DNA from: Saccharopolyspora erythraea
Lineage (GTDB): Bacteria; Actinomycetota; Actinomycetes; Mycobacteriales; Pseudonocardiaceae
NCBI RefSeq assembly: GCF_018141105.1
Contig: NZ_CP054839.1
Span: 7,071,411-7,135,410, forward strand
Direction: 5' to 3'
DNA length: 64,000 nt
Below are positions 34,859 through 42,771 of the stretch, in pieces. The position numbers and the translations under genes were made by a program. Positions within the stretch are counted from its first letter, which is position 1. Every line of letters begins with the position of its first letter. The notes below the pieces were generated by a model. It worked only from the letters and a program-made list of their open reading frames with translations, was not told where the DNA came from and made no database searches.

Positions 34859-35809
34859 TCAGCCCCAGGTGGGGGCGGCCTCTTCGGCGTCGGAGCGTTC
34901 GAGCACGGCGTTCCCGCCGATGTCGACCGGCCCCTCGGCGGATACCGGGCGGGCGGTCGGGAACCACCGCCTCCCGATGGCAATCGCCGCGTCCATCAGG
35001 GCGCCGACGTGTTCGAACGAGTAGGGGGACAAGCCGATCACCGACGGCGCGGGCATGACGTACAGCTCGCACTTCGACGCGTTGACCTGCATGTCCAGTC
35101 GCGCCGCCGCGACCATGGCGGCACCCAGAGCGGCGCCGTTGACACCGGTGATCGACTTCGGCGGGGTCTGCGGCGGCGGCCACGTGGCCACCGTGCCGAC
35201 ACCGCGCCTGCGCCGGTCGAACTCGAACGGCTCGCTGCCGCCGCACGGCAGGACGTAGACCCGCTCGGCACCCTGTTCGACGGCCCGGCTGATGGGCATG
35301 AACGCGGCGGGACCACCGTCCACCAGCCACCGGCCGCCCACCTTGATCGGCGGGAACATCCCGGGGATCGAGCAGGACGCCACGAGCGCGGGCAGCGCCG
35401 GACCGCGCTCGAAGTAGACGGCCTCGCCGCTGTCGACGTCGGTCGCCGTGACCGTCAGCGGGATCCGGGCGTCCTCCAGCCTCCGGTACGGCAGGGTCTG
35501 GTACAGCCAGCGGGCGAGCCCGCGGTTGCTGATCAGGTGGTTGGTGAGGCCGAGCTTGCCGGCGAGGATGCGCAGCGGCTGGATGGCGAACACGTCAGAG
35601 CGCCGCATCGACAGCCACACCTCGCGCAGCTTCTCCGCGCCGCGGGCAGTGGGGTCGCCCGCCAGCCACGCCGCGTTCAGGGAACCGACCGACGTGCCGA
35701 GGACCGCGTCAGGCGCCTCCCCCGCTTCGAACAGTGACGTCACAAGGCCGGCCTGAATCGCCCCGAAGGTGGAGCCGCCCGGCAGAACCCACGCCGTCCG
35801 CATCCGCAC
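34859..35809 (-). CDS. Patatin-like phospholipase
   Basis: A 316-residue patatin-fold hydrolase. It has the oxyanion glycines in LPGGSTFGAIQ, the nucleophile elbow GTSVGSLN (G-x-S-x-G) near residue 40, and the catalytic Asp in VDGGPAAFMP near 165. It has no signal peptide, so it is cytosolic. It converges with the symporter gene. Confidence 0.88.
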   Translation of the reverse strand: MRMRTAWVLPGGSTFGAIQAGLVTSLFEAGEAPDAVLGTSVGSLNAAWLAGDPTARGAEKLREVWLSMRRSDVFAIQPLRILAGKLGLTNHLISNRGLARWLYQTLPYRRLEDARIPLTVTATDVDSGEAVYFERGPALPALVASCSIPGMFPPIKVGGRWLVDGGPAAFMPISRAVEQGAERVYVLPCGGSEPFEFDRRRRGVGTVATWPPPQTPPKSITGVNGAALGAAMVAAARLDMQVNASKCELYVMPAPSVIGLSPYSFEHVGALMDAAIAIGRRWFPTARPVSAEGPVDIGGNAVLERSDAEEAAPTWG

Positions 35810-35865
35810 GGTCCTCTCTGCTCGTCCTCCCCACCGAGGCTAGCCGCGCTCCGCGGTTCCGGTGG

Positions 35866-36300
35866 TCAGGCGTCGCCCGGGTCACCTCGACGGCGCCCGC
35901 GTTTCACCTCGCCCCGGTGCTTCTTGCCCGCGAGTCTGCGGTGCTGCGAGGCACGCGTGGGCTTGGTCGGCCGCCGCTTGCGCGGCGGGGGCGCGACGGC
36001 CTCGGCGAGCAGCGCAGCCAGGCGCTCACGCGCGGCCTGCCGGTTGGCCAGTTGTGAGCGGTGTTCGGATGCGGCGATGGTGACGACGCCGTCGACCAGC
36101 CGGTGGCCGAGCCGCTCCACCGCCCTGTGGCGCAGGTCGTCGGGCAGCGAGGGCGTGCGGGCGAGGTCGAAGGACAGCTCCACGCGGGAGTCGGTGGTGT
36201 TCACGCCCTGACCACCGGGTCCGGAGGACCGGGAGAAGCGTTCGAACAGCTCGGCGGCCGGGATCGCCAACCGCCGAGTGACGGGCAGGTCGTCGGCCAT
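35866..36300 (-). CDS. arfB: Peptidyl-tRNA hydrolase ArfB-like (release factor homologue)
   Basis: A 144-residue class I release factor-like protein without a codon-recognition domain. The GGQ motif is in SSGPGGQGVNTTDSRVEL near residue 27. A basic C-terminal tail (KRRPTKPTRASQHRRLAGKK) is typical of ArfB/ICT1, which inserts into the empty mRNA channel to rescue stalled ribosomes. ATG 36300 is preferred to the frame start at 36318. Confidence 0.87.
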   Translation of the reverse strand: MADDLPVTRRLAIPAAELFERFSRSSGPGGQGVNTTDSRVELSFDLARTPSLPDDLRHRAVERLGHRLVDGVVTIAASEHRSQLANRQAARERLAALLAEAVAPPPRKRRPTKPTRASQHRRLAGKKHRGEVKRGRRRGDPGDA

Positions 36301-36369
36301 ACCCCAAGCATGCCCCACGGGAGGGTCGGCAGAGGCCGGTGGGGAGAGATGGCAGGGGCTTCCCGCGGG

Positions 36370-36921
36370 TCACACGGGCACCGGCGCCGGGGACAGCCAG
36401 TCGGCGAGTGCGCGCGCACGCCGCCGCGCACGCACCGACGACGCCAGCAGCCGCAGCGTTTCGGCGGTGTCGTCCCAGCTCATGCACGCGTCGGTGATGC
36501 TCTGGCCGTACGTCGGACAACGGCCCGCGACGACATCCTGCCGTCCCGCGACGAGGAAGCTCTCCAGCATTACGCCCCGGATCGCGGTCTCGCCAGCGGC
36601 GACCCGGGCACCGATGTCGGCAGCCACCTGCTTGGCGTCGATCACCACGCGGCTCGGCAGCTCGGCGGCGCCGAGCAGAGCCGACAACCGCGCGACGGAC
36701 TCCGGCCCGTGGTTCGGCCCATCCGCACCGCCACGCAGGACGACGTGCACATCGGGGTTGCCGGAGCTCCGGACCAGGTCGACCGAGCCCTGCTCGCCCA
36801 CCGCGGCGAACGCGTGCGGGGCCGCCGCCGCGAGCACCGCGTCCACCGCGACCCGCAACGATCCCCCGGTCCCGTTCTTCCCGTGCACCACGCGCCCCCT
36901 GCCACCCCGATCGGCACCCAT
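36370..36921 (-). CDS. C-terminal half of type I DAHP synthase, iron-box controlled
   Basis: A 183-residue protein aligning only with the last half of type I (AroF/AroG) DAHP synthase. It begins at the KNGT lysine motif and keeps HVVLRGG, GVMLESFLV and YGQSITDAC. The conserved DFSHxNS motif with a catalytic His instead reads DAKQVAA, and the N-terminal half with the substrate-binding Arg/Lys and metal Cys is absent. It is therefore unlikely to make DAHP. It has a good ribosome site (GGAGAGGGG) and a strong iron box upstream, so it looks like a functional, repurposed gene rather than a random fragment. The role is unknown. Confidence 0.75.
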   Translation of the reverse strand: MGADRGGRGRVVHGKNGTGGSLRVAVDAVLAAAAPHAFAAVGEQGSVDLVRSSGNPDVHVVLRGGADGPNHGPESVARLSALLGAAELPSRVVIDAKQVAADIGARVAAGETAIRGVMLESFLVAGRQDVVAGRCPTYGQSITDACMSWDDTAETLRLLASSVRARRRARALADWLSPAPVPV

Positions 36922-36950
36922 CGGTTCCCCTCTCCAGAGGCGACGACCGA

Positions 36951-36972
36951 GAAGTTAGCCTAACCTAACTTC
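36951..36972. promoter_or_regulatory. Iron box (IdeR/DmdR type)
   Basis: The site GAAGTTAG-N6-CTAACTTC is a perfect 8-bp inverted repeat. On the minus strand it contains TTAGGTTAGGCTAAC, 15 consecutive bases of the 19-bp IdeR consensus. It lies 30-50 bp upstream of the half DAHP synthase gene and should repress it in iron-replete cells. Confidence 0.85.
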
Positions 36973-37020
36973 AACCCGGCGCGTGGGACCGAGCGGTGCA
37001 CCGTTGATCAGGCGGTGCCC

Positions 37021-37162
37021 GGTTCTCATCCCGTCGACCTGGCGCCAGCCCGATCAGACCGGGTCAAGGGGGGCACCCCTGATGCCAACCGCAGGCTGCC
37101 TCGAAAACCGGCCCCCTTGACGCGGTCTGATAGCCCTCGTGGAGGTCGACGGGATGAGAACC
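37021..37162. repeat. Long imperfect inverted repeat
   Basis: The outer arms 37021-37040 and 37143-37162 are a perfect 20-bp inverted repeat (GGTTCTCATCCCGTCGACCT and its complement). The inner arms 37053-37072 and 37112-37131 match at 19 of 20. The roughly 40-bp centre holds a TCGAAAAC motif that recurs downstream. No gene is seen between 36973 and 37485. The structure could be a MITE-like element or a large cruciform. Confidence 0.8.
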
Positions 37163-37285
37163 GCCAACCGCCCCACCGCAAGATGCCTCGAAAACCCACT
37201 CATCCCGGAGACCTGCCGGGGGCTTGGGGGCGGCGAGCGCCCCAGAAACCACCCACCCAAAGCGACCCGCAAAGCCAGGGTGAGT

Positions 37286-37440
37286 ACGTCGAAAACTCCC
37301 GCGCCCCCGCTCTGAAGGTGAGCCGCCAGCCCTGCTGGATGCGTCGAAAACCCACGCGCCCCCACCCTCAAAGTGAGCCGCCAGCCCTGCTGGATGCGTC
37401 GAAAACCCACGCGCCCCCGCCCTAAAGGTGACCCGCCAGC
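37286..37440. repeat. Three tandem copies of a ~55-bp TCGAAAAC-containing repeat
   Basis: Units beginning near 37289, 37343 and 37399 share GTCGAAAACYC, a run of C-rich DNA, and RTGAGCCGCCAGCCCTGCTG. Two earlier, more diverged TCGAAAAC copies lie at 37101 and 37188 within and beside the inverted repeat. Similar wording (AAGTGAGCCGC..GGCCAGC) also appears at about 5203-5230, suggesting a dispersed family. Confidence 0.7.
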
Positions 37441-37485
37441 ATTAGCCGTTGCCCCGAAACCCCCACCCCACCGTCCCTCCTCGCC

Positions 37486-38847
37486 CTACTCCGCCGGCCG
37501 CCACCCTTCGACCCCGCCGGGAACGGGGGCGTCGTGGGAGTAGGGCGTGCGGGTGAAGATGAAGGTGTTCAGGTCGAGGTGGGTGGGTGTGCCGTTCTCG
37601 TCGCAGCCGATGCGCAGAGGCTCGCCCGCGTAGTAGCCGTCCAGGCCGGTCCACGTTCCGTCGCCGTTCGGGCGGAAGCGGGAGGCGCGGCCCTTGCCCT
37701 GCCAGGGCGCCAGGTCGAGCAGTCCGTCCGGCAGGACGCGGAGCACGTGGGGCGAGGGTCCCCAGTACCACTGCCCGGTCAGTTCGAGCAGGTCGACGTC
37801 GATGTCGGTCCGGGGTTCCCAGGGTTCGGGGATGCGCGGCTCGTGGTGGCCGAGGATGTCCAGCAGGTCGAGCGCCAGGGCCGAGCCGACGCCCGCCGTC
37901 GTGTTCGCCATGAACACCACGCCGGTGTTGTCGGCCGGGTCCATCAGCATGGTGGCGAGGAACCCGGGCATGGAGCCGGTGTGCCCGGCCAGGCGGCGGC
38001 CGCCGTGCCGGAAGAGCTGGAGCCCGAGACCGAATCCGCCGCGCCACTCGTTGCCGTCGTCCACCGCTCCCGGGGCGCGCATCTCGGCGACCGTGTCCGG
38101 GTGCAGCACCTCGGCGGTGTCGCCGTTGACGAAGCGCAGCCAGCGCGCCATGTCGTCGACGGTGGACCAGAGCTGGCCTGCCGGGGCCATGGCGCCGGCG
38201 TCCTCCGCCGGTTCGGGCATGAGCACGTCCGCCCACGGGTGCACGGCCCAGCCCTCCGCGTGCGGTGCCTCCGGAGCGAGGGTCGTGCGGTTCATGCCCA
38301 GCGGCTCCAGGATCTCCGCCCGCATTGCCTCCGCCCAGCTCGTGCCGCGCGACCTCGCCACCAGTTCGCCCAGCACGCCGAAGCCGACGTTGGAGTAGTG
38401 GAAGGTGTGCCGGGGAGCCGGCCGGAGCGCGTCGTCGTCGATCGTCGACAGCAGGTCCTCCGCGCTGCCGCCGGGGGTGCGCTCCCACCACGGGCCCGCG
38501 GGCTCGGCGGTCAGGCCGCTGGAGTGGGTGAGCAGCTCGGTGATGCTGCGGTTGCCGATCGAGGTGCCGGGCACGTGGTCGTCGAGCTTGTCGGCGAGGT
38601 CCAGCCTGCCCTCGTCGCGCAGCCGCATCACCAGCACCGCGATGAAGGTCTTGGTGATCGAGCCGACGCGGTACTGCGTGTCCGAGGTGGGGGCGGCGTC
38701 ACCGATCCGCCCCCTGGTTCCCACCCAGATCGTCCGGCCGTCGCGGACCAGTCCCGCGATCAGCGAAGGAACGCGCCCTTCGCGCTGTTCCACTGCCAGG
38801 CGCCGCAGCAGCGCGCGCTCGGTCGTAGGGAGCAAGCTCGTCAACAT
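37486..38847 (-). CDS. Beta-lactamase-family serine hydrolase (class C fold)
   Basis: A 453-residue cytosolic protein of the beta-lactamase/esterase family. The nucleophile motif SITK (VGSITKTFIAVL) is near residue 63 and the tyrosine motif YSN (FHYSNVGFG) near 155. A C-terminal lipocalin-like DUF3471-type region follows, with LTGQWYWGPSPH and WTGLDGYYAGEPL. It has no signal peptide. Such proteins are esterases or D-amino-acid peptidases rather than true beta-lactamases. Confidence 0.87.
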   Translation of the reverse strand: MLTSLLPTTERALLRRLAVEQREGRVPSLIAGLVRDGRTIWVGTRGRIGDAAPTSDTQYRVGSITKTFIAVLVMRLRDEGRLDLADKLDDHVPGTSIGNRSITELLTHSSGLTAEPAGPWWERTPGGSAEDLLSTIDDDALRPAPRHTFHYSNVGFGVLGELVARSRGTSWAEAMRAEILEPLGMNRTTLAPEAPHAEGWAVHPWADVLMPEPAEDAGAMAPAGQLWSTVDDMARWLRFVNGDTAEVLHPDTVAEMRAPGAVDDGNEWRGGFGLGLQLFRHGGRRLAGHTGSMPGFLATMLMDPADNTGVVFMANTTAGVGSALALDLLDILGHHEPRIPEPWEPRTDIDVDLLELTGQWYWGPSPHVLRVLPDGLLDLAPWQGKGRASRFRPNGDGTWTGLDGYYAGEPLRIGCDENGTPTHLDLNTFIFTRTPYSHDAPVPGGVEGWRPAE

Positions 38848-38929
38848 GCCGCCATGCTTTCACGATGTGGACGGCGTCCTCGATCGACAGCCTTGCCATC
38901 CGGGGGACGCCGCGTAGCCTCTGAACTGC

Positions 38930-39115
38930 CGATGGTTCATCACCTCCGAGAGGTCCCGGGTGTGATGAGGCAGGAGGGAACCCGGTGCGAGCCCGGGGCC
39001 GCCCCGCAGCGGTGAGGCCTGCCACCGAAGTCCACGCGACGCGTGCGCATGGTCCGAGGTCTTGCGGGAGGACCGGACGTGCATCGCCGTCCGATCAGCG
39101 CTGGGTTCTCGCGCC
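38930..39115 (+). promoter_or_regulatory. Cobalamin (B12) riboswitch in the metE leader
   Basis: The leader contains the B12-element core GGGAACCCGGTGCGAGCCC followed by GGCCGCCCCGCAGCGGTGAG, then GCCACCG. This matches the conserved order of the cobalamin riboswitch (GGGAA, GGTGnnA, CCGCnnC/ACTG). It lies upstream of a B12-independent methionine synthase, the classic gene it represses when B12 is plentiful. The exact ends are approximate. Confidence 0.8.
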
Positions 39116-39130
39116 CGCGAGGAGTGTGCT

Positions 39131-41419
39131 TTGACCAGCAGGATCGGATCAACCGTGCTCGGCCACCCGCGAATCGGCCCGCGCCGGGAACTCAAGCGCG
39201 CGCTGGAGAGCTACTGGGCGTCGCGGAGCACCGAGGCGGAGCTCAGGGAAGTCGCGCGTTCGCTGCGCGCCGGCACGTGGCGGGAACTGGCCGGCGCCGG
39301 GCTGGACTCGGTGCCGGGCAACACCTTCTCCTACTACGACCAGGTGCTCGACACCGCCGTGACGTTCGGTGCGGTCCCCCGCCGGTTCGCCGAGCTGGGT
39401 CTCGGGCGGCTGGACACCTACTTCGCCATGGCACGCGGGGTGGAGTCCACGCCGCCACTGGAGATGACCAAGTGGTTCGACACCAACTACCACTACCTGG
39501 TGCCGGAGATCGGGCCCGGCACGGCCTTCGCGCTCGCCGACCGGACCGCCGTCGAGGACTACCGCGAAGCGGCGGCGGACGGGGTCGGCACGCGACCCGT
39601 CGTCGTGGGCCCGCTGACGTTCCTCCTGCTGTCCAAGTCCGCTGAGGACGCGCCGAAGTCGTTCCGCCCGCTGGACAAGCTCGACGAGCTCGTCCAGTGC
39701 TACGCCGAGCTGCTCGCCGAGCTGCACGACGCCGGAGCCGGATGGGTCCAGCTCGACGAACCGGCGTTCGCCGCCGACCGCGCTCCCGAGGAGCTGGAGC
39801 TGCTGCGCGGCGCCTACCGGACGCTCTCGCGGCTCGATCGGCGCCCGAAGATCCTGGTGGCGACCTACTTCGGCGACCCGGGGGACGCGCTGGCGACGCT
39901 GGCTTCCACCGACGTCGAGGGAATCGCCGTCGACCTGGTCAGCCATCCATCCATTGTGGACAAGCTGGCCCAGGTGGACGAGTTGCGCTCCAAGACCTTG
40001 GTGGCGGGTCTGGTCGACGGCCGCAACGTTTGGCGCACCGACCTGGACGCCGCACTCGGCACGGCGGCCACCCTGCTGGGCGTCGCGGGCGAGGTGGCGG
40101 TCAGCACCTCGTGCTCCCTGCTGCACGTGCCCTACGACGTCGCCTCCGAAGCGGACCTCGACCCGAAGGTCCGGCCCTGGCTGGCGTTCGCGAAGCAGAA
40201 GGCCGCCGAGGTCGTCACCCTCGGCCGCGCGCTGCGCGAGGGGCACGACTCGGTCGCCGACGAGCTGACCGCCGCGCGCAACGCCGTCCAGGACCGCAGG
40301 ACCTCCGAGCGGCTGCGCGACGACCGGGTGCGCGGACGGCTGGAAGCGCTCAGCGCGGGCAGCTACCGCCGAAGCCCGTACGAGGCGCGCCGCACCGCCC
40401 AGCGGCGGGCGCTGGGCCTGCCTCCGCTGCCGACCACGACCATCGGGTCCTTCCCGCAGACCCCTGACGTGCGCAAGGCACGCGCCGCCCTGCGCACCGG
40501 CTCCATCGACCAGGCCGCCTACGACCAGCGGATGCTGGAGGAGATCAGCCGGGTCGTCGCCCTCCAGGAAGCGCTCGGCCTGGACGTGCTCGTACACGGC
40601 GAGCCCGAGCGCAACGACATGGTGCAGTACTTCGCCGAGCACATGGACGGCTTCGTCAGCACCCAGAACGGCTGGGTGCAGTCCTACGGATCGCGCTGCG
40701 TGCGGCCCCCGATCCTCTTCGGCGACGTGTCGCGCCCGGAGCCGATCACGACGCGGTGGGCCGAGCAGGCGCAACGGCTGACCGAGAAGCCGGTGAAGGG
40801 CATGCTCACCGGTCCGGTCACCATCCTCGCCTGGTCCTTCGTGCGCGACGACCAGCCGCTCTGCGAGACCGCCGAGCAGGTCGCGCTGGCCATCCGCGAC
40901 GAGGTGCGCGACCTGGAGGCCGCCGGCATCCGCGTGATCCAGGTGGACGAACCCGCGCTGCGGGAACTGCTGCCGCTGCGCGCCGAACAGCACGAGGACT
41001 ACCTCGACTGGGCGGTGAACTCGTTCCGGCTAGCCACCTCGGGCGTCGCCGACCGCACCCAGATCCACACCCACCTGTGCTACTCGGAGTTCGGCGAGGT
41101 GATCGACGCGATCGTCGCACTCGACGCCGACGTCACCAGCATCGAGGCCGCGCGCTCGCGCATGGAGGTCCTCGACGACCTCAACGCCGTCGGGTTCGGG
41201 CGGGGCGTCGGTCCCGGCGTCTACGACATCCACTCCCCGCGCGTGCCGAGCACGGAGGAGATCGAGGGGCTGCTCGCCGCCGCCCTCCGGTCGGTGCCCG
41301 CCGAACGCCTGTGGGTCAACCCCGACTGCGGGCTGAAGACCCGCGGCTACACCGAGGTGGAGCCCGCGTTGCGGAGCATGGTCGATGCGGCGGCCCGCGT
41401 GCGCGCCGACCTGGCCTGA
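39131..41419 (+). CDS. metE: Cobalamin-independent methionine synthase
   Basis: A 762-residue enzyme that transfers a methyl group from 5-methyltetrahydrofolate (polyglutamate) to homocysteine. The N-terminal half begins [17 protein letters not shown]. The C-terminal catalytic barrel has [10 protein letters not shown], and zinc ligands are seen in [11 protein letters not shown] (HxC) and [10 protein letters not shown] (Cys). TTG 39131 is chosen because GAGGAG lies 6 nt upstream; the upstream frame runs into the riboswitch. Confidence 0.95.
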   Translation: MTSRIGSTVLGHPRIGPRRELKRALESYWASRSTEAELREVARSLRAGTWRELAGAGLDSVPGNTFSYYDQVLDTAVTFGAVPRRFAELGLGRLDTYFAMARGVESTPPLEMTKWFDTNYHYLVPEIGPGTAFALADRTAVEDYREAAADGVGTRPVVVGPLTFLLLSKSAEDAPKSFRPLDKLDELVQCYAELLAELHDAGAGWVQLDEPAFAADRAPEELELLRGAYRTLSRLDRRPKILVATYFGDPGDALATLASTDVEGIAVDLVSHPSIVDKLAQVDELRSKTLVAGLVDGRNVWRTDLDAALGTAATLLGVAGEVAVSTSCSLLHVPYDVASEADLDPKVRPWLAFAKQKAAEVVTLGRALREGHDSVADELTAARNAVQDRRTSERLRDDRVRGRLEALSAGSYRRSPYEARRTAQRRALGLPPLPTTTIGSFPQTPDVRKARAALRTGSIDQAAYDQRMLEEISRVVALQEALGLDVLVHGEPERNDMVQYFAEHMDGFVSTQNGWVQSYGSRCVRPPILFGDVSRPEPITTRWAEQAQRLTEKPVKGMLTGPVTILAWSFVRDDQPLCETAEQVALAIRDEVRDLEAAGIRVIQVDEPALRELLPLRAEQHEDYLDWAVNSFRLATSGVADRTQIHTHLCYSEFGEVIDAIVALDADVTSIEAARSRMEVLDDLNAVGFGRGVGPGVYDIHSPRVPSTEEIEGLLAAALRSVPAERLWVNPDCGLKTRGYTEVEPALRSMVDAAARVRADLA

Positions 41420-41485
41420 TCCGCGCGAGGTACCCACCGGCGACGTGCTCAGCCGGGCCTCAGAAAACCTTGGCAAGATGGGCGC

Positions 41486-42442
41486 GTGAACGCAGAGCGC
41501 GATCGAGTGGACGTCCGCGGCGTGGTCGGCTTCGTCGCCATCGCCTACCTCCCGGCATGGCTGATGACGCTCCCCCTGTGGCTGACCGGCCAGGGCCTGA
41601 CCTGGGCGTGGTCGCCGCTGGTGCTCGTCGCCATGATGTTCATGCCCGCCGTGGCGGCCCTCGTGGTGAACAGGTGGATCAGCCCGCGTCCGAAACCGCT
41701 GCGCGCCACCGGACTCACGAACCCGGGGGGGATCAGGAAGTGGTGGCGCTACGCGCTGCTGGCGTGGCTCGCCCCGCCCGTCACCATGTTCGTGGCGCTG
41801 GTCGTCGGCTACATGCTCGGTTTCTACGAGGCGGACTGGACCGGCTTCTCCGGCCTCGCCGAGCAACTCCAGGGCGGCGTCGTCGGCTCCGCGCCCCAGG
41901 CGGCGGGCACCCTGGCGCTCGGCCAGATCGCGCAGGTCTTCCTGCTCGGCTGGCTCAACGTGATCCCGGCCCTCGGCGAGGAGCTCGGCTGGCGCGGCTA
42001 CCTGGTGCCTGCGCTGCTGCCGCTCGGGCAGCCGGGGGCGCTGCTCACCAGCGGCGTGCTCTGGGGCCTGTGGCACGCGCCGGTGCTCGTGCTCGGCTAC
42101 AACTACCCGACCGTGCCGGTGGTCGTGTCGTTCATCATGATGACCTGCTTCTGCGTGCTGGTGGGCGTGCTGCTGAGCTGGCTCCGGCTCGCCAGCGGCA
42201 GCGTGTGGCCTGCGGCCATCGCGCACGGCTTCCTCAACGCCTCTGCCGGTCTCGCGCTGGTCTTCAGCGCGGCGGGACACCCGGTCGACAACGTCTCCAC
42301 GGGCCTGCTCGGCTGGACCGGCTGGCTCGTCCTGGCTCTGCTCATCCTGACCCTGGTGATGTTCGACAAGCTGCCCGTCCACCTCCAGCAGCCGAAGGAG
42401 GAGGGCATCACCCGAGGCGTCCAGCGCCGCAGCCGCCGATGA
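41486..42442 (+). CDS. CPBP-family intramembrane metalloprotease
   Basis: A 318-residue membrane protein with about eight helices. The CPBP (Abi) motifs are the EExxxR in GEELGWRGYLVP near residue 163 and a downstream His in LWGLWHAPVL. The family includes CAAX prenyl-protease-like and bacteriocin-immunity proteins. GTG 41486 is at the usual distance from upstream sequence. No partner is evident nearby. Confidence 0.87.
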   Translation: MNAERDRVDVRGVVGFVAIAYLPAWLMTLPLWLTGQGLTWAWSPLVLVAMMFMPAVAALVVNRWISPRPKPLRATGLTNPGGIRKWWRYALLAWLAPPVTMFVALVVGYMLGFYEADWTGFSGLAEQLQGGVVGSAPQAAGTLALGQIAQVFLLGWLNVIPALGEELGWRGYLVPALLPLGQPGALLTSGVLWGLWHAPVLVLGYNYPTVPVVVSFIMMTCFCVLVGVLLSWLRLASGSVWPAAIAHGFLNASAGLALVFSAAGHPVDNVSTGLLGWTGWLVLALLILTLVMFDKLPVHLQQPKEEGITRGVQRRSRR

Positions 42443-42689
42443 CTCCTCGATGTCTTCGCGCAGATCACGCAGGTAGTCGGTGAGCTGGAGCCCGGCCCTC
42501 GCGTGAACCGCGCAGCTCCGTGCCGTGCGTGGATGCGCCTTGTCGCAGCTCCCGCGTATTCGGCGGCGAACTCCGCAGTGCGTTTGCCCCGCAACCGTTC
42601 TGCCCGCACACGGCGTCGACGTAGCGCCGCAGGTCCGCGTAGGTCGGGTAGTGCGTGACGCGCAGATCGGTCGCGATGGTGGCGGCCAC
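42443..42689 (-). pseudogene. Relic of a phytoene/squalene synthase gene
   Basis: Two fragments in different minus-strand frames recall a phytoene/squalene synthase. THYPTYADLRRYVDAVCG (about 42610-42660) resembles the helix-4 region. AGLQLTDYLRDLREDIEE (about 42440-42490) resembles the second Asp-rich DxxxD motif region. The intervening sequence is missing and the frames are broken, so no functional enzyme is expected. The stretch between the CPBP gene and the terminator holds nothing else I can support. Confidence 0.55.
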
Positions 42690-42715
42690 CCCGAAATCTC
42701 CGCTCCGAACGCGAA

Positions 42716-42752
42716 GCGGGGGTCTTCCCGCCTCTGGCGGAAAGACCCCCGC
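42716..42752 (-). terminator. Terminator of the penicillin-binding protein gene
   Basis: The 11-bp arms GCGGGGGTCTT and AAGACCCCCGC enclose a further small stem (CCGCC/GGCGG). The structure is 20 nt beyond the stop codon of the minus-strand gene. Confidence 0.75.
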
Positions 42753-42771
42753 GAACTCCCGGGAACGCCCC

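Noticed and set aside
37015-37425. A 136-codon plus-strand frame in the repeat region
   Set aside because: Its sequence simply translates the direct repeats (Pro/Arg/Lys-rich) and has no start signal.
42465-42689. Intact 74-residue gene on the minus strand
   Set aside because: It shows similarity only in its first 25 residues to a prenyl synthase and then leaves the family frame; a relic explains it better.
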